DNA from: Caldilineaceae bacterium
Lineage (GTDB): Bacteria > Chloroflexota > Anaerolineae > Caldilineales > Caldilineaceae
Assembly (NCBI GenBank): GCA_026989655.1
Contig: JALSIX010000138.1
Location: 1-40,946, forward strand
DNA: 40,946 bases
Direction: 5' to 3'
The notes beneath the pieces were generated by a model. It searched no databases. It saw nothing but the letters and a program-made list of their open reading frames with translations, and had not been told where the DNA came from. The position numbers and the translations under genes are program-made. Positions 22,850 to 29,992 of the stretch are shown here, in pieces. Position 1 is the first letter of the stretch; every line of letters begins with the position of its first letter.

Positions 22850-25585
22850 TCAGAGGGAGACCCCCAGAGGCCCTCGGGTCAGCTGGAAGTCCACATTGCC
22901 CATCTGCATGGCCCGAGGGCAATGGGCTCCGGCCAAGGTCTGGGCCAGAAGTGTGGCCAGGGTCTGGGGCCAGGTGGCCGGATCGCCGGCCAGCACACCG
23001 TCCATGTCCATCCCGTAACGCTGCGCCACATCCACCCGGTCGGTCACCTGGAGGACGGGCACCAGGGGATGGCCCTCCAGGGGATGAAGGCCCACGTAGG
23101 CCAGGATGAGATCCACCCCGGTGGCGGCCAGCCCCGTGACGACCTCCAGCCAGTCCTGGGTGGGGCTCGCCATCAGGTGGAGCCCCCGAGGGACGGCCGC
23201 ATCCTGGAGGGACTGGCCGTAGGCCAGGCTGGGCCCGTGGTCTCCCGGCCCCAGGGTCCACGCCACGAAGGCCGGACAGGCGAGCAGGACGTCCTTCTCC
23301 GGGAGGACCAGGGTGCCGCCGCTCTGGAGCAGCCCGGCCGCGAACCGGCCCAGAGCCTGGGCCGCCTCTGTGGAGACCGGCCCCGCGGCCAGGAGGCCCA
23401 CCCGCACGTCCGGGGGGCCGGCCTGGATCCGGGCCGGAGGCTGCTCCTGCACGATGCGGTCCCGGAACCACCCCTCGATCCTCTCCAAGACCCGGTGGAT
23501 CCCCCCGTCCAACTGGATGCTGGCCCAGCCGTACAGCTCGGGATCCAGGCCGGCCTGACCCAGCACATGGCGGATGTAGTCGTTGTGGGTCTTCTCGCAT
23601 CCATGCTCCAGGAAGAGGAGATGGGCCACCCGGGGATGGCGCGCATAGCCCAGCAGGGTGCGCAGGTAGAGATCCTCGGCCGGACCGCTGGAGACGCCGC
23701 ATCCCTCGGTGTGGACCAGGGCCACGAAGCGGGAGATGGCCCGATGGGTTCCCAGGCCCATCCGGGCAAGACGGGTGGCCGCCATGGCTGCGATCTGGCC
23801 CGCGCACAGGCTGGTAGGGAAGATGAGCCCCACCCGTTCGGCCGTCACCCCATAGGGGGTCGGGAAGGCGGGATAGCGGATCGGGAGATCCTGGGGAGGA
23901 TCCCCGGGCGGCAAGGCCTGGGGCAGGGGGTGGCCTCCCGGTGGAGGCTGCCGGAGGAGCGGCTCCAAGGGGACGGGCTCGTTGAAATGCCAGTCTCGCC
24001 AGAGCTGCACCTGGGCATGGCCGGCCCGCTCGCCGGCCGTGACCTCCCCCGAGGCCACCCGGACGGTCAGCTCCAGGGTCTCCCGGCCGAGGATCTCCAT
24101 GGGCGTGCCGTCCAGGTACCGACCGGCGTTCACGTCCATATCCTGCTGCAGGAGCTGGTAGCGACGGGTGGTGGTGACGATCTTGATGGTGGGGACGAAG
24201 GGAAAGTTGGTGATGGAGCCGTTGCCGGTGACGAAGAAGATCAGGTTGCAACCGGCCGCCACCTGGCCCGCGATGCTCTCCAGGTCGTTGCCCGGGCTGT
24301 CCATGAAGTAGAAGCCGGGCCTGTCCATCCGGGCCCCGTAGGGGATGACCCAGTCCAGGCGCACCTTTGGATCCTTCTTCGCGGCCGCGCCCAGGGACTT
24401 GAGCACGATGTTGTAGAGCCCTCGAAGCTTGTTGCCACCGGAGGGATTTCCCGCCGCGGACTGGCCATGCCATGCGGCCCACTCCTGGAAACGACCCAGG
24501 GTGGCCAGGAAGGCCTGGGCCGTTTCCAGGTCCCGCACCCGCTGGAGGAGATAGGGCTCGGCCCCGAGGAGCTCGTCCGTCTCGGCCAGGTTCGCCCGGC
24601 CGCCGTACCGGATCACCTCCCGGGCCACCCACCCGGCCAGGGGGTTGCCGGAGATGCCCGAGAACGCGTCGGAGCCCCCACACTGGAGTGCGATGGACAG
24701 ATGGGCCAGGGGCTCGGGGGTCCGCTCCACCGCGTTGGCCGCCTCCAGCCAGCTCCGCACCACCTCCTCAGCCCGATCCAATCCCCGAAGGAAGCCGTCC
24801 TCGATGGTGAAGAAGCCGTGCTGCACGTGGTCCAGCGGATAGCCCTGTTCCCGCATGTACGCGGCCAGGAGCCGATTGTTCACCGGTTCCACCCCGTAGT
24901 CCACGGCCAGGACGGCCGCCACGTTGGGGTGGACCATGAAGCCGGCCAGGGTCCGCAGGACGAGCTCCAGGTTGTTGGGATGGTGGTGGCCCCCTTCGGT
25001 GTGGGCCACGGCCACGATGCCGTCGATGTTCGGCCAGGCATCCGCGAGGCCCCGTAGCCGGGCCTCCAGTTGGCGCACGAACCCCCCGGTCCGGGAAGAG
25101 GTACCCAGGAGGACCACCATGTTGCGGGTCCCCACGCCCCGCCCTCCAGGACGCCGGTAGCCCAGGAAGGTGCGAGCGTCCGGGTGGGGAGGGACCTGGA
25201 CCCCGGGGCGGAAGGCGGCCGGATCCAGGGTGTAGGGGAGCCGGTAGTCCGCGAAGTTGGCGTCGGACGGCAGGTCCACATCCAGGTCGCGCACGGCCAG
25301 GGCCTCCAACACCGCGGCGTTGCGCACGTATTCCCCCGGAGCGATGGGCCGAAGAGCCCGGCCAAAGGGCAGTCCCCAGGAGAGCAGCGCCGCGCCGGCC
25401 GGAATGGGGGCCACCGCGAAACGGTGGCCTTCCAACACGGTGTGATCCAGGGTCAGGATCCGGCCGTGGAGCTGGATCCGGGTCCCCGCGGAAAGGGTCT
25501 GTACGGCCACGGCCACGTTGTCGCCGGGCCGAGGCAGCCGGGCCACCTGTGCAAAGGGCAGGGGCGATTCAGACATCGGACACAT
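22850..25585 (-). CDS. UxaA/GarD-family dehydratase with duplicated N-terminal-type domain
   Basis: This 911-residue relative of altronate and galactarate dehydratases would remove water from a sugar acid using a bound divalent metal. An N-terminal SAF domain (about 20-100) is followed by a UxaA core (145-530) with CGGSDAFSG (302-310), NPSGGNK, FMDSPGNDLESIAG, FFVTGNGS and PTIKIV. A further module (about 570-911) repeats the first half of the core. In the first copy three conserved cysteine positions are replaced (R165, G199, V232); the second copy has cysteines there (C594, C629 in HTEGCG, C663 in HGCEK). The start at 25585 lies about 42 nt after a TACAAT promoter; an ATG at 25576 is equally possible. 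Substrate unknown. Confidence 0.82.
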   Translation of the reverse strand: MCPMSESPLPFAQVARLPRPGDNVAVAVQTLSAGTRIQLHGRILTLDHTVLEGHRFAVAPIPAGAALLSWGLPFGRALRPIAPGEYVRNAAVLEALAVRDLDVDLPSDANFADYRLPYTLDPAAFRPGVQVPPHPDARTFLGYRRPGGRGVGTRNMVVLLGTSSRTGGFVRQLEARLRGLADAWPNIDGIVAVAHTEGGHHHPNNLELVLRTLAGFMVHPNVAAVLAVDYGVEPVNNRLLAAYMREQGYPLDHVQHGFFTIEDGFLRGLDRAEEVVRSWLEAANAVERTPEPLAHLSIALQCGGSDAFSGISGNPLAGWVAREVIRYGGRANLAETDELLGAEPYLLQRVRDLETAQAFLATLGRFQEWAAWHGQSAAGNPSGGNKLRGLYNIVLKSLGAAAKKDPKVRLDWVIPYGARMDRPGFYFMDSPGNDLESIAGQVAAGCNLIFFVTGNGSITNFPFVPTIKIVTTTRRYQLLQQDMDVNAGRYLDGTPMEILGRETLELTVRVASGEVTAGERAGHAQVQLWRDWHFNEPVPLEPLLRQPPPGGHPLPQALPPGDPPQDLPIRYPAFPTPYGVTAERVGLIFPTSLCAGQIAAMAATRLARMGLGTHRAISRFVALVHTEGCGVSSGPAEDLYLRTLLGYARHPRVAHLLFLEHGCEKTHNDYIRHVLGQAGLDPELYGWASIQLDGGIHRVLERIEGWFRDRIVQEQPPARIQAGPPDVRVGLLAAGPVSTEAAQALGRFAAGLLQSGGTLVLPEKDVLLACPAFVAWTLGPGDHGPSLAYGQSLQDAAVPRGLHLMASPTQDWLEVVTGLAATGVDLILAYVGLHPLEGHPLVPVLQVTDRVDVAQRYGMDMDGVLAGDPATWPQTLATLLAQTLAGAHCPRAMQMGNVDFQLTRGPLGVSL

Positions 25586-25633
25586 GGTCTGGAGCCAGGC
25601 GGTGGTCGAGCACGGGATGGTTGCGTCGCCCCC

Positions 25634-25639
25634 ATTGTA
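25634..25639 (-). promoter_or_regulatory. Extended -10 promoter of the uxaA-like gene
   Basis: On the minus strand the -10 box TACAAT is preceded by TGG (TG-n extended -10). No good -35 box exists at 17-18 nt. Transcription would start near 25627. Confidence 0.5.
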
Positions 25640-25825
25640 CCATATTCCCATCCCCTCGCCCTGGCCCCACCGGACATTCAGTTTCCGAACGCCCCGCGCC
25701 CGGCGGTTTGCCGGGGCCACCTCGAGACCCTGGCCCCAAGGCGTTAAGTCAAATCGCCTAGGCCGGCCTGCCCCCAGAGGCCATTTTGGTACTACAGGGC
25801 CAGGGAAAATCGCGCAGCCATCGTC

Positions 25826-25831
25826 TATAGT
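25826..25831 (+). promoter_or_regulatory. Candidate -10 box of the S8 protease gene
   Basis: TATAGT lies in an AT-rich patch 67 nt before the ATG at 25899. The -35 region is poor, so an activator may be needed. Confidence 0.4.
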
Positions 25832-25898
25832 TAAGGTCACTGGGGTACAGCTCCCTTACATGGTGGTCTCCCACCGGCAGACATCGCGGAGGGCTTCC

Positions 25899-28667
25899 AT
25901 GATCGCTCACCTCTACCGCCTGACACTGGCCCTGGCCCTGCTCGTGGCTGGGACCATCCCCGGCCGCTCGGTCCCAGGGCCCGAGGCGTCCACCGTGGCC
26001 TCCCAGTCGACCTCCCAGCCCGTGGCGGTCATCGTCCAGGCCGTGGACCCGGCCACCGCGGCCCGTCTCGTGGAGGAGGTCGGCGGCCGGGTGACCCACG
26101 AGCTGCCCATCATCCAGGCGGTGGGGGCCCAGCTGACCCCGGAACAGCGGGCCCGTCTGGCCCGGTGGGAGGGGATCCGCATCTACGAGAACCGGACGGC
26201 CCGGATATCGGATGTGGACGCGGTGGAGGTGTTGGTGGCCCGCGGCCCTGGAGGCACGATCTGGGCCTACTGGGATCGAGAGGAGCTTCCCGAGGACGAG
26301 GAGATGGACGACGAGGGCTGGTACCGGCTGGGCTACGATGCCAGCCGCTGGCCCCGGGGCACCGGCAAGTTCGGGTACGGCCAGGGCGATGAGGACACCC
26401 CCCTGGATCCTGGCCCGCGCAAGGAGCCTCTCATCACCGCCTACTTCCGCACCACCTTCACCGTGGACCGCCCGGGACAGTTCCGCGCGCTGGAGGCCAC
26501 CTTCCTGGTGGACGACGGCATCGTCCTCTACCTGAACGGGCGGGAGGTGTTCCGGGACAATCTGCCGAGGGGCGAGGTGGAGCCGGACACCCTGGCCCGG
26601 GAGGCCAGGGATCACTCCCTCCAGAAGATCGAGCTGGACCCGGCCCTGTTGATCCCCGGCACCAACATCATCGCCGCGGAGGTCCATCGGGGGAAGGGCC
26701 GCGAGCCCCAGATCAGCTTCGATCTGGAGCTGGCGGGCTACCGGGTGGAGTCGGACTACATCCCCGAGGTCCGGGACATGGTGGCCGCGGTGAGCTACCG
26801 CAACGACGACGGCAACCAGGCCTGGCTGGGGCCCTGGCAGGAGATCGGCGAGGAGGACGGCCCGGCCGAGGGGGCTGTGGGTGTCCGGAGTCACCGAGGG
26901 GACCACGGCACCCTGGTCTTTCGGCTGGCCGAGGGCAAGGGTCTCCAGCGAGCCGTGGACCTGAGCCTGGCCCGGCACGCGCGGCTCCGGTTCAAGTACC
27001 AGCGGGAGGGCTTCGAGAGTGCCCAGGACGCGGTCACCGTCCAGATCTCCGGAGACGGTGGGCGGAGCTGGAAGACCCTGGACGTGCTGGCCGGGCCGGC
27101 CCACGACAGGCTGTTCCAGACAGCCGAATACGACATCAGCCCCTGGGTCGGCGGTCCGGCCGTGGTCCGGTTCCTGAGCTCCGAATCCATCCAGGAAGAG
27201 ACCCGTATCGCCCTCAAGGATGTCCAGATCCGGTACACCAACGCCCGGGAAACCGTCTACCCAGACCTCATCCAGGCCACATGGGCCCACAGGGCAGGCA
27301 TCGACGGCCAGGAGGTGGGGGTCGCGGTGGTGGACACGGGCATCTGGGCCCACCCGGCCCTCTACTACCGGCCCGACAGCACGCCCCGAGGACTGGTGGA
27401 GTACGACGCGGTCTTCGACCAGCTCCGGGTCATCGACGGGCCGGGCTACAACTCCGACGAGAACGGTCACGGCACCCACATAGCCAGTATCCTGGCCAGC
27501 AGCCGCCTGGCCGAGGGCACCCTCAACGGCGTGGCTCCAGGCGTCCGGATCATCTCGGTCAAGGCCTTCGACGCGTCGGGCATGGCCACCTACATGGACG
27601 TGATCCGGGGCATCGGCTGGGCCGTGGCCAACAAGGACCGGTACAACATCCGGGTCCTCAACCTCTCCTTCAGCGCCCCGCCCCAGTCCTTCTACTGGGA
27701 CGATCCGCTGAACCAGGCCGTCATGCGGGCCTGGCAGGCCGGCATTGTGGTGGTGGCCGCGGCCGGCAACCGGGGCCCGGATCCCATGACCATTGGCGTG
27801 CCCGGCAACGTGCCCTACGTGATCACCGTGGGCGCCATCACCGACAACTACACCCCGGACGACCCCAGCGACGACTACGTGACCCCTTTCTCCTCCGCGG
27901 GGCCCACCTATGAGGGCTTCGTCAAGCCCGACGTGGTGGCCCCCGGTGCCCACATGCTGGGCCTGGCCGCGGCCCAGCACCGCCTGGCGTTGGAACACCC
28001 GGACGCGTTCGACGGCCTGGACTACTTCCAGATGGCCGGCACCTCCCAGGCCACCGCGGTGGTGAGCGGCATCGCCGCGCTGCTCCTCCAGGCCGAACCC
28101 GGGCTCACCCCCGACGATGTGAAGTGCCGGCTCATGGCCACGGCCCGGGCCGCCCTGGACGGCGAAGGGGAGCTGGCCTTCTCCATCTTCCAACAGGGGG
28201 CCGGCCTGGTGGATGCCTGGGCAGCCCTCGCGGACACCACCTCGGGCTGCGCCAACAAGGGCCTGGACGTGACCAAGGATCTGAAGGGCATCGAACACTA
28301 CGGCGGCCCGGTACGACAGGACGAGAAGGGACGCTTCTACCTGGTCGAAGGGCCTGAACATGCCTGGTCCGGGGGTTTCACCTGGAGCGGCGGCTACACC
28401 TGGTCCGGAGGCTTCACCTGGAGCGGTGGGTTCACCTGGTCGGGCGGCTACACCTGGTCCGGGGGCTTCACCTGGTCGGACGGCTACACCTGGTCCGAAG
28501 GCTTCACCTGGAGCGGTGGCGCCTCCATTCCCCTGAGCCAGCCCTTGGGCGGTCTGGGGGAATGGCTGGCCGAGGAGCCCTATCTGGCGCCAGGTCAGAT
28601 CCGGGTGTTCCGCGACGCGGTCCGCTCTCCAGCGTCCCAGCTCTTCCTGCCCATAGTCGCCCGCTGA
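25899..28667 (+). CDS. Secreted multidomain S8 (subtilisin-like) protease with WSGG(F/Y)T repeats
   Basis: This 922-residue exported serine protease has a signal peptide (about 1-23) and an I9-like inhibitor propeptide (about 38-105). Two predicted beta-sandwich segments (115-278 and 290-450) precede the catalytic domain (about 470-790). The triad is D479 (VVDTG), H524 (NGHGTH) and S716 (AGTSQAT), with oxyanion N624. After the catalytic domain come eight tandem copies plus one degenerate copy of a six-residue WSGG(F/Y)T unit. A short tail ends in LFLPIVAR. Domains between propeptide and catalytic core are uncommon in subtilases. Its likely role is extracellular protein degradation or processing of surface proteins. 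The ATG at 25899 starts the only signal peptide in frame. Confidence 0.88.
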   Translation: MIAHLYRLTLALALLVAGTIPGRSVPGPEASTVASQSTSQPVAVIVQAVDPATAARLVEEVGGRVTHELPIIQAVGAQLTPEQRARLARWEGIRIYENRTARISDVDAVEVLVARGPGGTIWAYWDREELPEDEEMDDEGWYRLGYDASRWPRGTGKFGYGQGDEDTPLDPGPRKEPLITAYFRTTFTVDRPGQFRALEATFLVDDGIVLYLNGREVFRDNLPRGEVEPDTLAREARDHSLQKIELDPALLIPGTNIIAAEVHRGKGREPQISFDLELAGYRVESDYIPEVRDMVAAVSYRNDDGNQAWLGPWQEIGEEDGPAEGAVGVRSHRGDHGTLVFRLAEGKGLQRAVDLSLARHARLRFKYQREGFESAQDAVTVQISGDGGRSWKTLDVLAGPAHDRLFQTAEYDISPWVGGPAVVRFLSSESIQEETRIALKDVQIRYTNARETVYPDLIQATWAHRAGIDGQEVGVAVVDTGIWAHPALYYRPDSTPRGLVEYDAVFDQLRVIDGPGYNSDENGHGTHIASILASSRLAEGTLNGVAPGVRIISVKAFDASGMATYMDVIRGIGWAVANKDRYNIRVLNLSFSAPPQSFYWDDPLNQAVMRAWQAGIVVVAAAGNRGPDPMTIGVPGNVPYVITVGAITDNYTPDDPSDDYVTPFSSAGPTYEGFVKPDVVAPGAHMLGLAAAQHRLALEHPDAFDGLDYFQMAGTSQATAVVSGIAALLLQAEPGLTPDDVKCRLMATARAALDGEGELAFSIFQQGAGLVDAWAALADTTSGCANKGLDVTKDLKGIEHYGGPVRQDEKGRFYLVEGPEHAWSGGFTWSGGYTWSGGFTWSGGFTWSGGYTWSGGFTWSDGYTWSEGFTWSGGASIPLSQPLGGLGEWLAEEPYLAPGQIRVFRDAVRSPASQLFLPIVAR
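28365..28526 (+). repeat. Tandem 18-bp repeat encoding WSGG(F/Y)T, nine units
   Basis: Nine consecutive in-frame 18-bp units lie inside the S8 protease gene. Units 1-6 read WSGGFT or WSGGYT, unit 7 WSDGYT, unit 8 WSEGFT, and unit 9 degenerates to WSGGAS. Synonymous codons vary between units (AGC, TCC and TCG for serine), so selection on the peptide, not only recent DNA slippage, has kept the pattern. Confidence 0.95.
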
Positions 28668-28707
28668 GCCGTGGCCCACGGACGGGCCCAGGCGAGACCG
28701 TCCCCGA

Positions 28708-28745
28708 GCGTCCCGGGGTGCCCACGCGTGGGCACCCCGGGACGC
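28708..28745. repeat. Perfect 38-bp palindrome (2 x 19 bp, no spacer)
   Basis: The first 19 bases are the exact reverse complement of the next 19, centred on ACGCGT. It lies 41 nt after the stop codon of the S8 protease. As RNA it would form a very stable hairpin, but no T-run follows on either side, so it is not a standard intrinsic terminator. Confidence 0.9.
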
Positions 28746-28756
28746 ATCCAAAGGTC

Positions 28757-28866
28757 AGTAATTCACGATTTTAGCCAAATTGAGGAATGAGCATCCTCAG
28801 ATGCGGCATCGCCCCTCTGGAATCGGCATCTGAGGATGCCGACTCCGCTACGAATTTCGTGAACTG
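28757..28866. repeat. Nested inverted repeat, possible REP/MITE-like element
   Basis: Inner arms of 14 bp are perfect: GCATCCTCAGATGC (28791-28804) pairs with GCATCTGAGGATGC (28826-28839) around 21 nt. Outer arms TTCACGA (28762-28768) and TCGTGAA (28857-28863) also pair and are flanked by CAGT/ACTG, interrupted on the left by two A. The segment has no coding potential. Confidence 0.7.
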
Positions 28867-29050
28867 CTGAAGGTGGCAGGGCACGCATGGGGCCTCCCCA
28901 GGCTCCGATGCCGAGTTCGGCCCCCCTCCTCCATCGCCCCCTGGAAGGCCCTGGGAGACCCGGCAGCGAGGGACAGGCCCGCTGTCCTCGCTCCATCTCC
29001 AGCGGACCTGAGGCCGCGGAGCCCACGCCCGAGATGCCCCCCCACCCCAT

Positions 29051-29080
29051 TTGACTTTCCCCGCGGAGGGATCCTATAGT
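29051..29080 (+). promoter_or_regulatory. Promoter of the nuclease-protease pair
   Basis: TTGACT (29051-29056), 18 nt, TATAGT (29075-29080). The leader to the ATG at 29168 is about 80 nt. Confidence 0.8.
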
Positions 29081-29167
29081 GGTAGGGCCATGTCCTGGCG
29101 GTGAGGTCCCACGGCCTCCCCGTCCGTCATCGAACCACCCCACACCGGAGCCGCGCCCGAACCCGCC

Positions 29168-29992
29168 ATGAGCAAGCTGCAACGCCTGGTCCTGGGCCTC
29201 ATCGCCCTGATCCTGGCCCTCTTCCTCGGCACCCAACTGGACCGCACCCCGTTTGGCTGGCCACCGGGGGCACCGGCCGCCGGGCTTCCCAGCCTGGACG
29301 GGGGCTCTCGGCCCGAGGGAATTCCGGCGGGAGTCCAGGAAGCGACACAGGTCCGGGTGGTGGACGGAGACACCAGCAGGGTGCTCCTGGACGGCCAGGA
29401 GGAGACCGTGCGCTACATCGGGATCGACACCCCGGAACGGGGCGAGCCGGGCTACCAGGCCGCGACCCAGGCCCACCAGGCCCTGTTGGCCGTCCGGGGC
29501 CAGGGCTCGCTCTTCCTGTTGGCCGATCAGAGCCACCGGGACCCCTACGGCCGGCTCCTGCGCTACGTCTACACCGCGGGCGGAGTCTTCGTGAACCGCG
29601 AGATGATCCGCCAGGGCTGGGCCCTGCCGGTGGAGTTCCCGCCGGACCTCAAACACGCCTCGGACTTCCGCCGGGCGGCTCGAGAGGCCGCGGAGGCCCG
29701 CCGAGGGTTCTGGAGCGGCGATGCCGAGCCCGACGGCGTGCCGCCCTGGGGCCTGACCCAGGAAGCGGCTCCGCTTCGGGCCGAGCCCCACGGGGAGGCC
29801 CCCCAGGTGGCCTCCCTGGAGGCCGGCGTTCCCCTGCTGATCGACCGCCGCGACGAGGGGGGCCGCTGGGTGGAGGTCCGCACCCCCGAGCGGCTGGTGG
29901 GCTGGATCCTCCTGGAACACCTCTTCGTGAACGTGCCCCCAGGGGACATCCCCGTGGAGGCCCGGACACGTATGCTCCGAGACAGGCCATGA
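29168..29992 (+). CDS. Membrane-anchored staphylococcal-nuclease-like protein with SH3-like C-terminus
   Basis: This 274-residue protein has an N-terminal hydrophobic segment (about 6-23) that should anchor it outside the membrane or act as a signal. A thermonuclease fold (about 58-186) follows. All catalytic positions are present: VVDGDT (D66, D68), R82 and E90 in RYIGIDTPE, and R129 in DPYGR. A bacterial SH3-like domain (about 200-258; PLRAEPHGEAPQVASLE, then GGRWVEVRT and GWI) follows and may bind the cell wall. It probably degrades extracellular DNA or RNA for nutrients. Its TGA overlaps the ATG of the next gene (ATGA at 29989-29992), so the two are translated together. No clear Shine-Dalgarno site precedes its own ATG. 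Confidence 0.87.
   Translation: MSKLQRLVLGLIALILALFLGTQLDRTPFGWPPGAPAAGLPSLDGGSRPEGIPAGVQEATQVRVVDGDTSRVLLDGQEETVRYIGIDTPERGEPGYQAATQAHQALLAVRGQGSLFLLADQSHRDPYGRLLRYVYTAGGVFVNREMIRQGWALPVEFPPDLKHASDFRRAAREAAEARRGFWSGDAEPDGVPPWGLTQEAAPLRAEPHGEAPQVASLEAGVPLLIDRRDEGGRWVEVRTPERLVGWILLEHLFVNVPPGDIPVEARTRMLRDRP

Larger units (their letters stand above)
25586..25898. other. Divergent intergenic region between the uxaA-like and S8 protease genes
   Basis: 313 nt without a gene. It contains outward-facing -10 boxes at 25634-25639 (minus) and 25826-25831 (plus). Near 25738-25768 there is a small AGGCG/CGCCT stem around an AT-rich loop, next to the 10-bp palindrome AGGCCGGCCT. The stretch from 25740 to 25860 is less GC-rich than its surroundings. 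The small palindromes could be an operator, but nothing proves it. Confidence 0.5.
28668..29167. other. 500-nt non-coding block with palindromes and a promoter
   Basis: There is no convincing gene. From left to right it holds a perfect 38-bp palindrome (28708-28745), a nested inverted-repeat segment (28757-28866) that is less GC-rich than its surroundings, about 180 nt in which nothing was recognised, and the promoter of the nuclease gene (29051-29080). Confidence 0.7.

Noticed and set aside
20323-23109. Plus-strand frame of 928 codons
   Set aside because: Antisense to patatin and CDF genes, both of which have intact catalytic or transport motifs.
25738-25768. Operator for divergent control of the uxaA-like and S8 genes
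   Set aside because: The stem is only 5 bp and the 10-bp palindrome is composed of common GC-rich words; evidence is too weak to call a site.
28365-28526. CRISPR-like array
   Set aside because: Units are contiguous without spacers and lie in frame within a protein gene; it is a peptide repeat.
28708-28745. Standard intrinsic terminator for the S8 protease gene
   Set aside because: The hairpin is strong but has no T-run on either strand and no loop, so it is reported as a palindrome instead.
25758-28751. Minus-strand frame of 997 codons
   Set aside because: Antisense to the S8 protease; no signal or domain, and it includes the palindrome region.
28873-29079. Small frame of 68 codons in the non-coding block
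   Set aside because: No ribosome site, Pro/Arg-rich, and its end overlaps the nuclease promoter.
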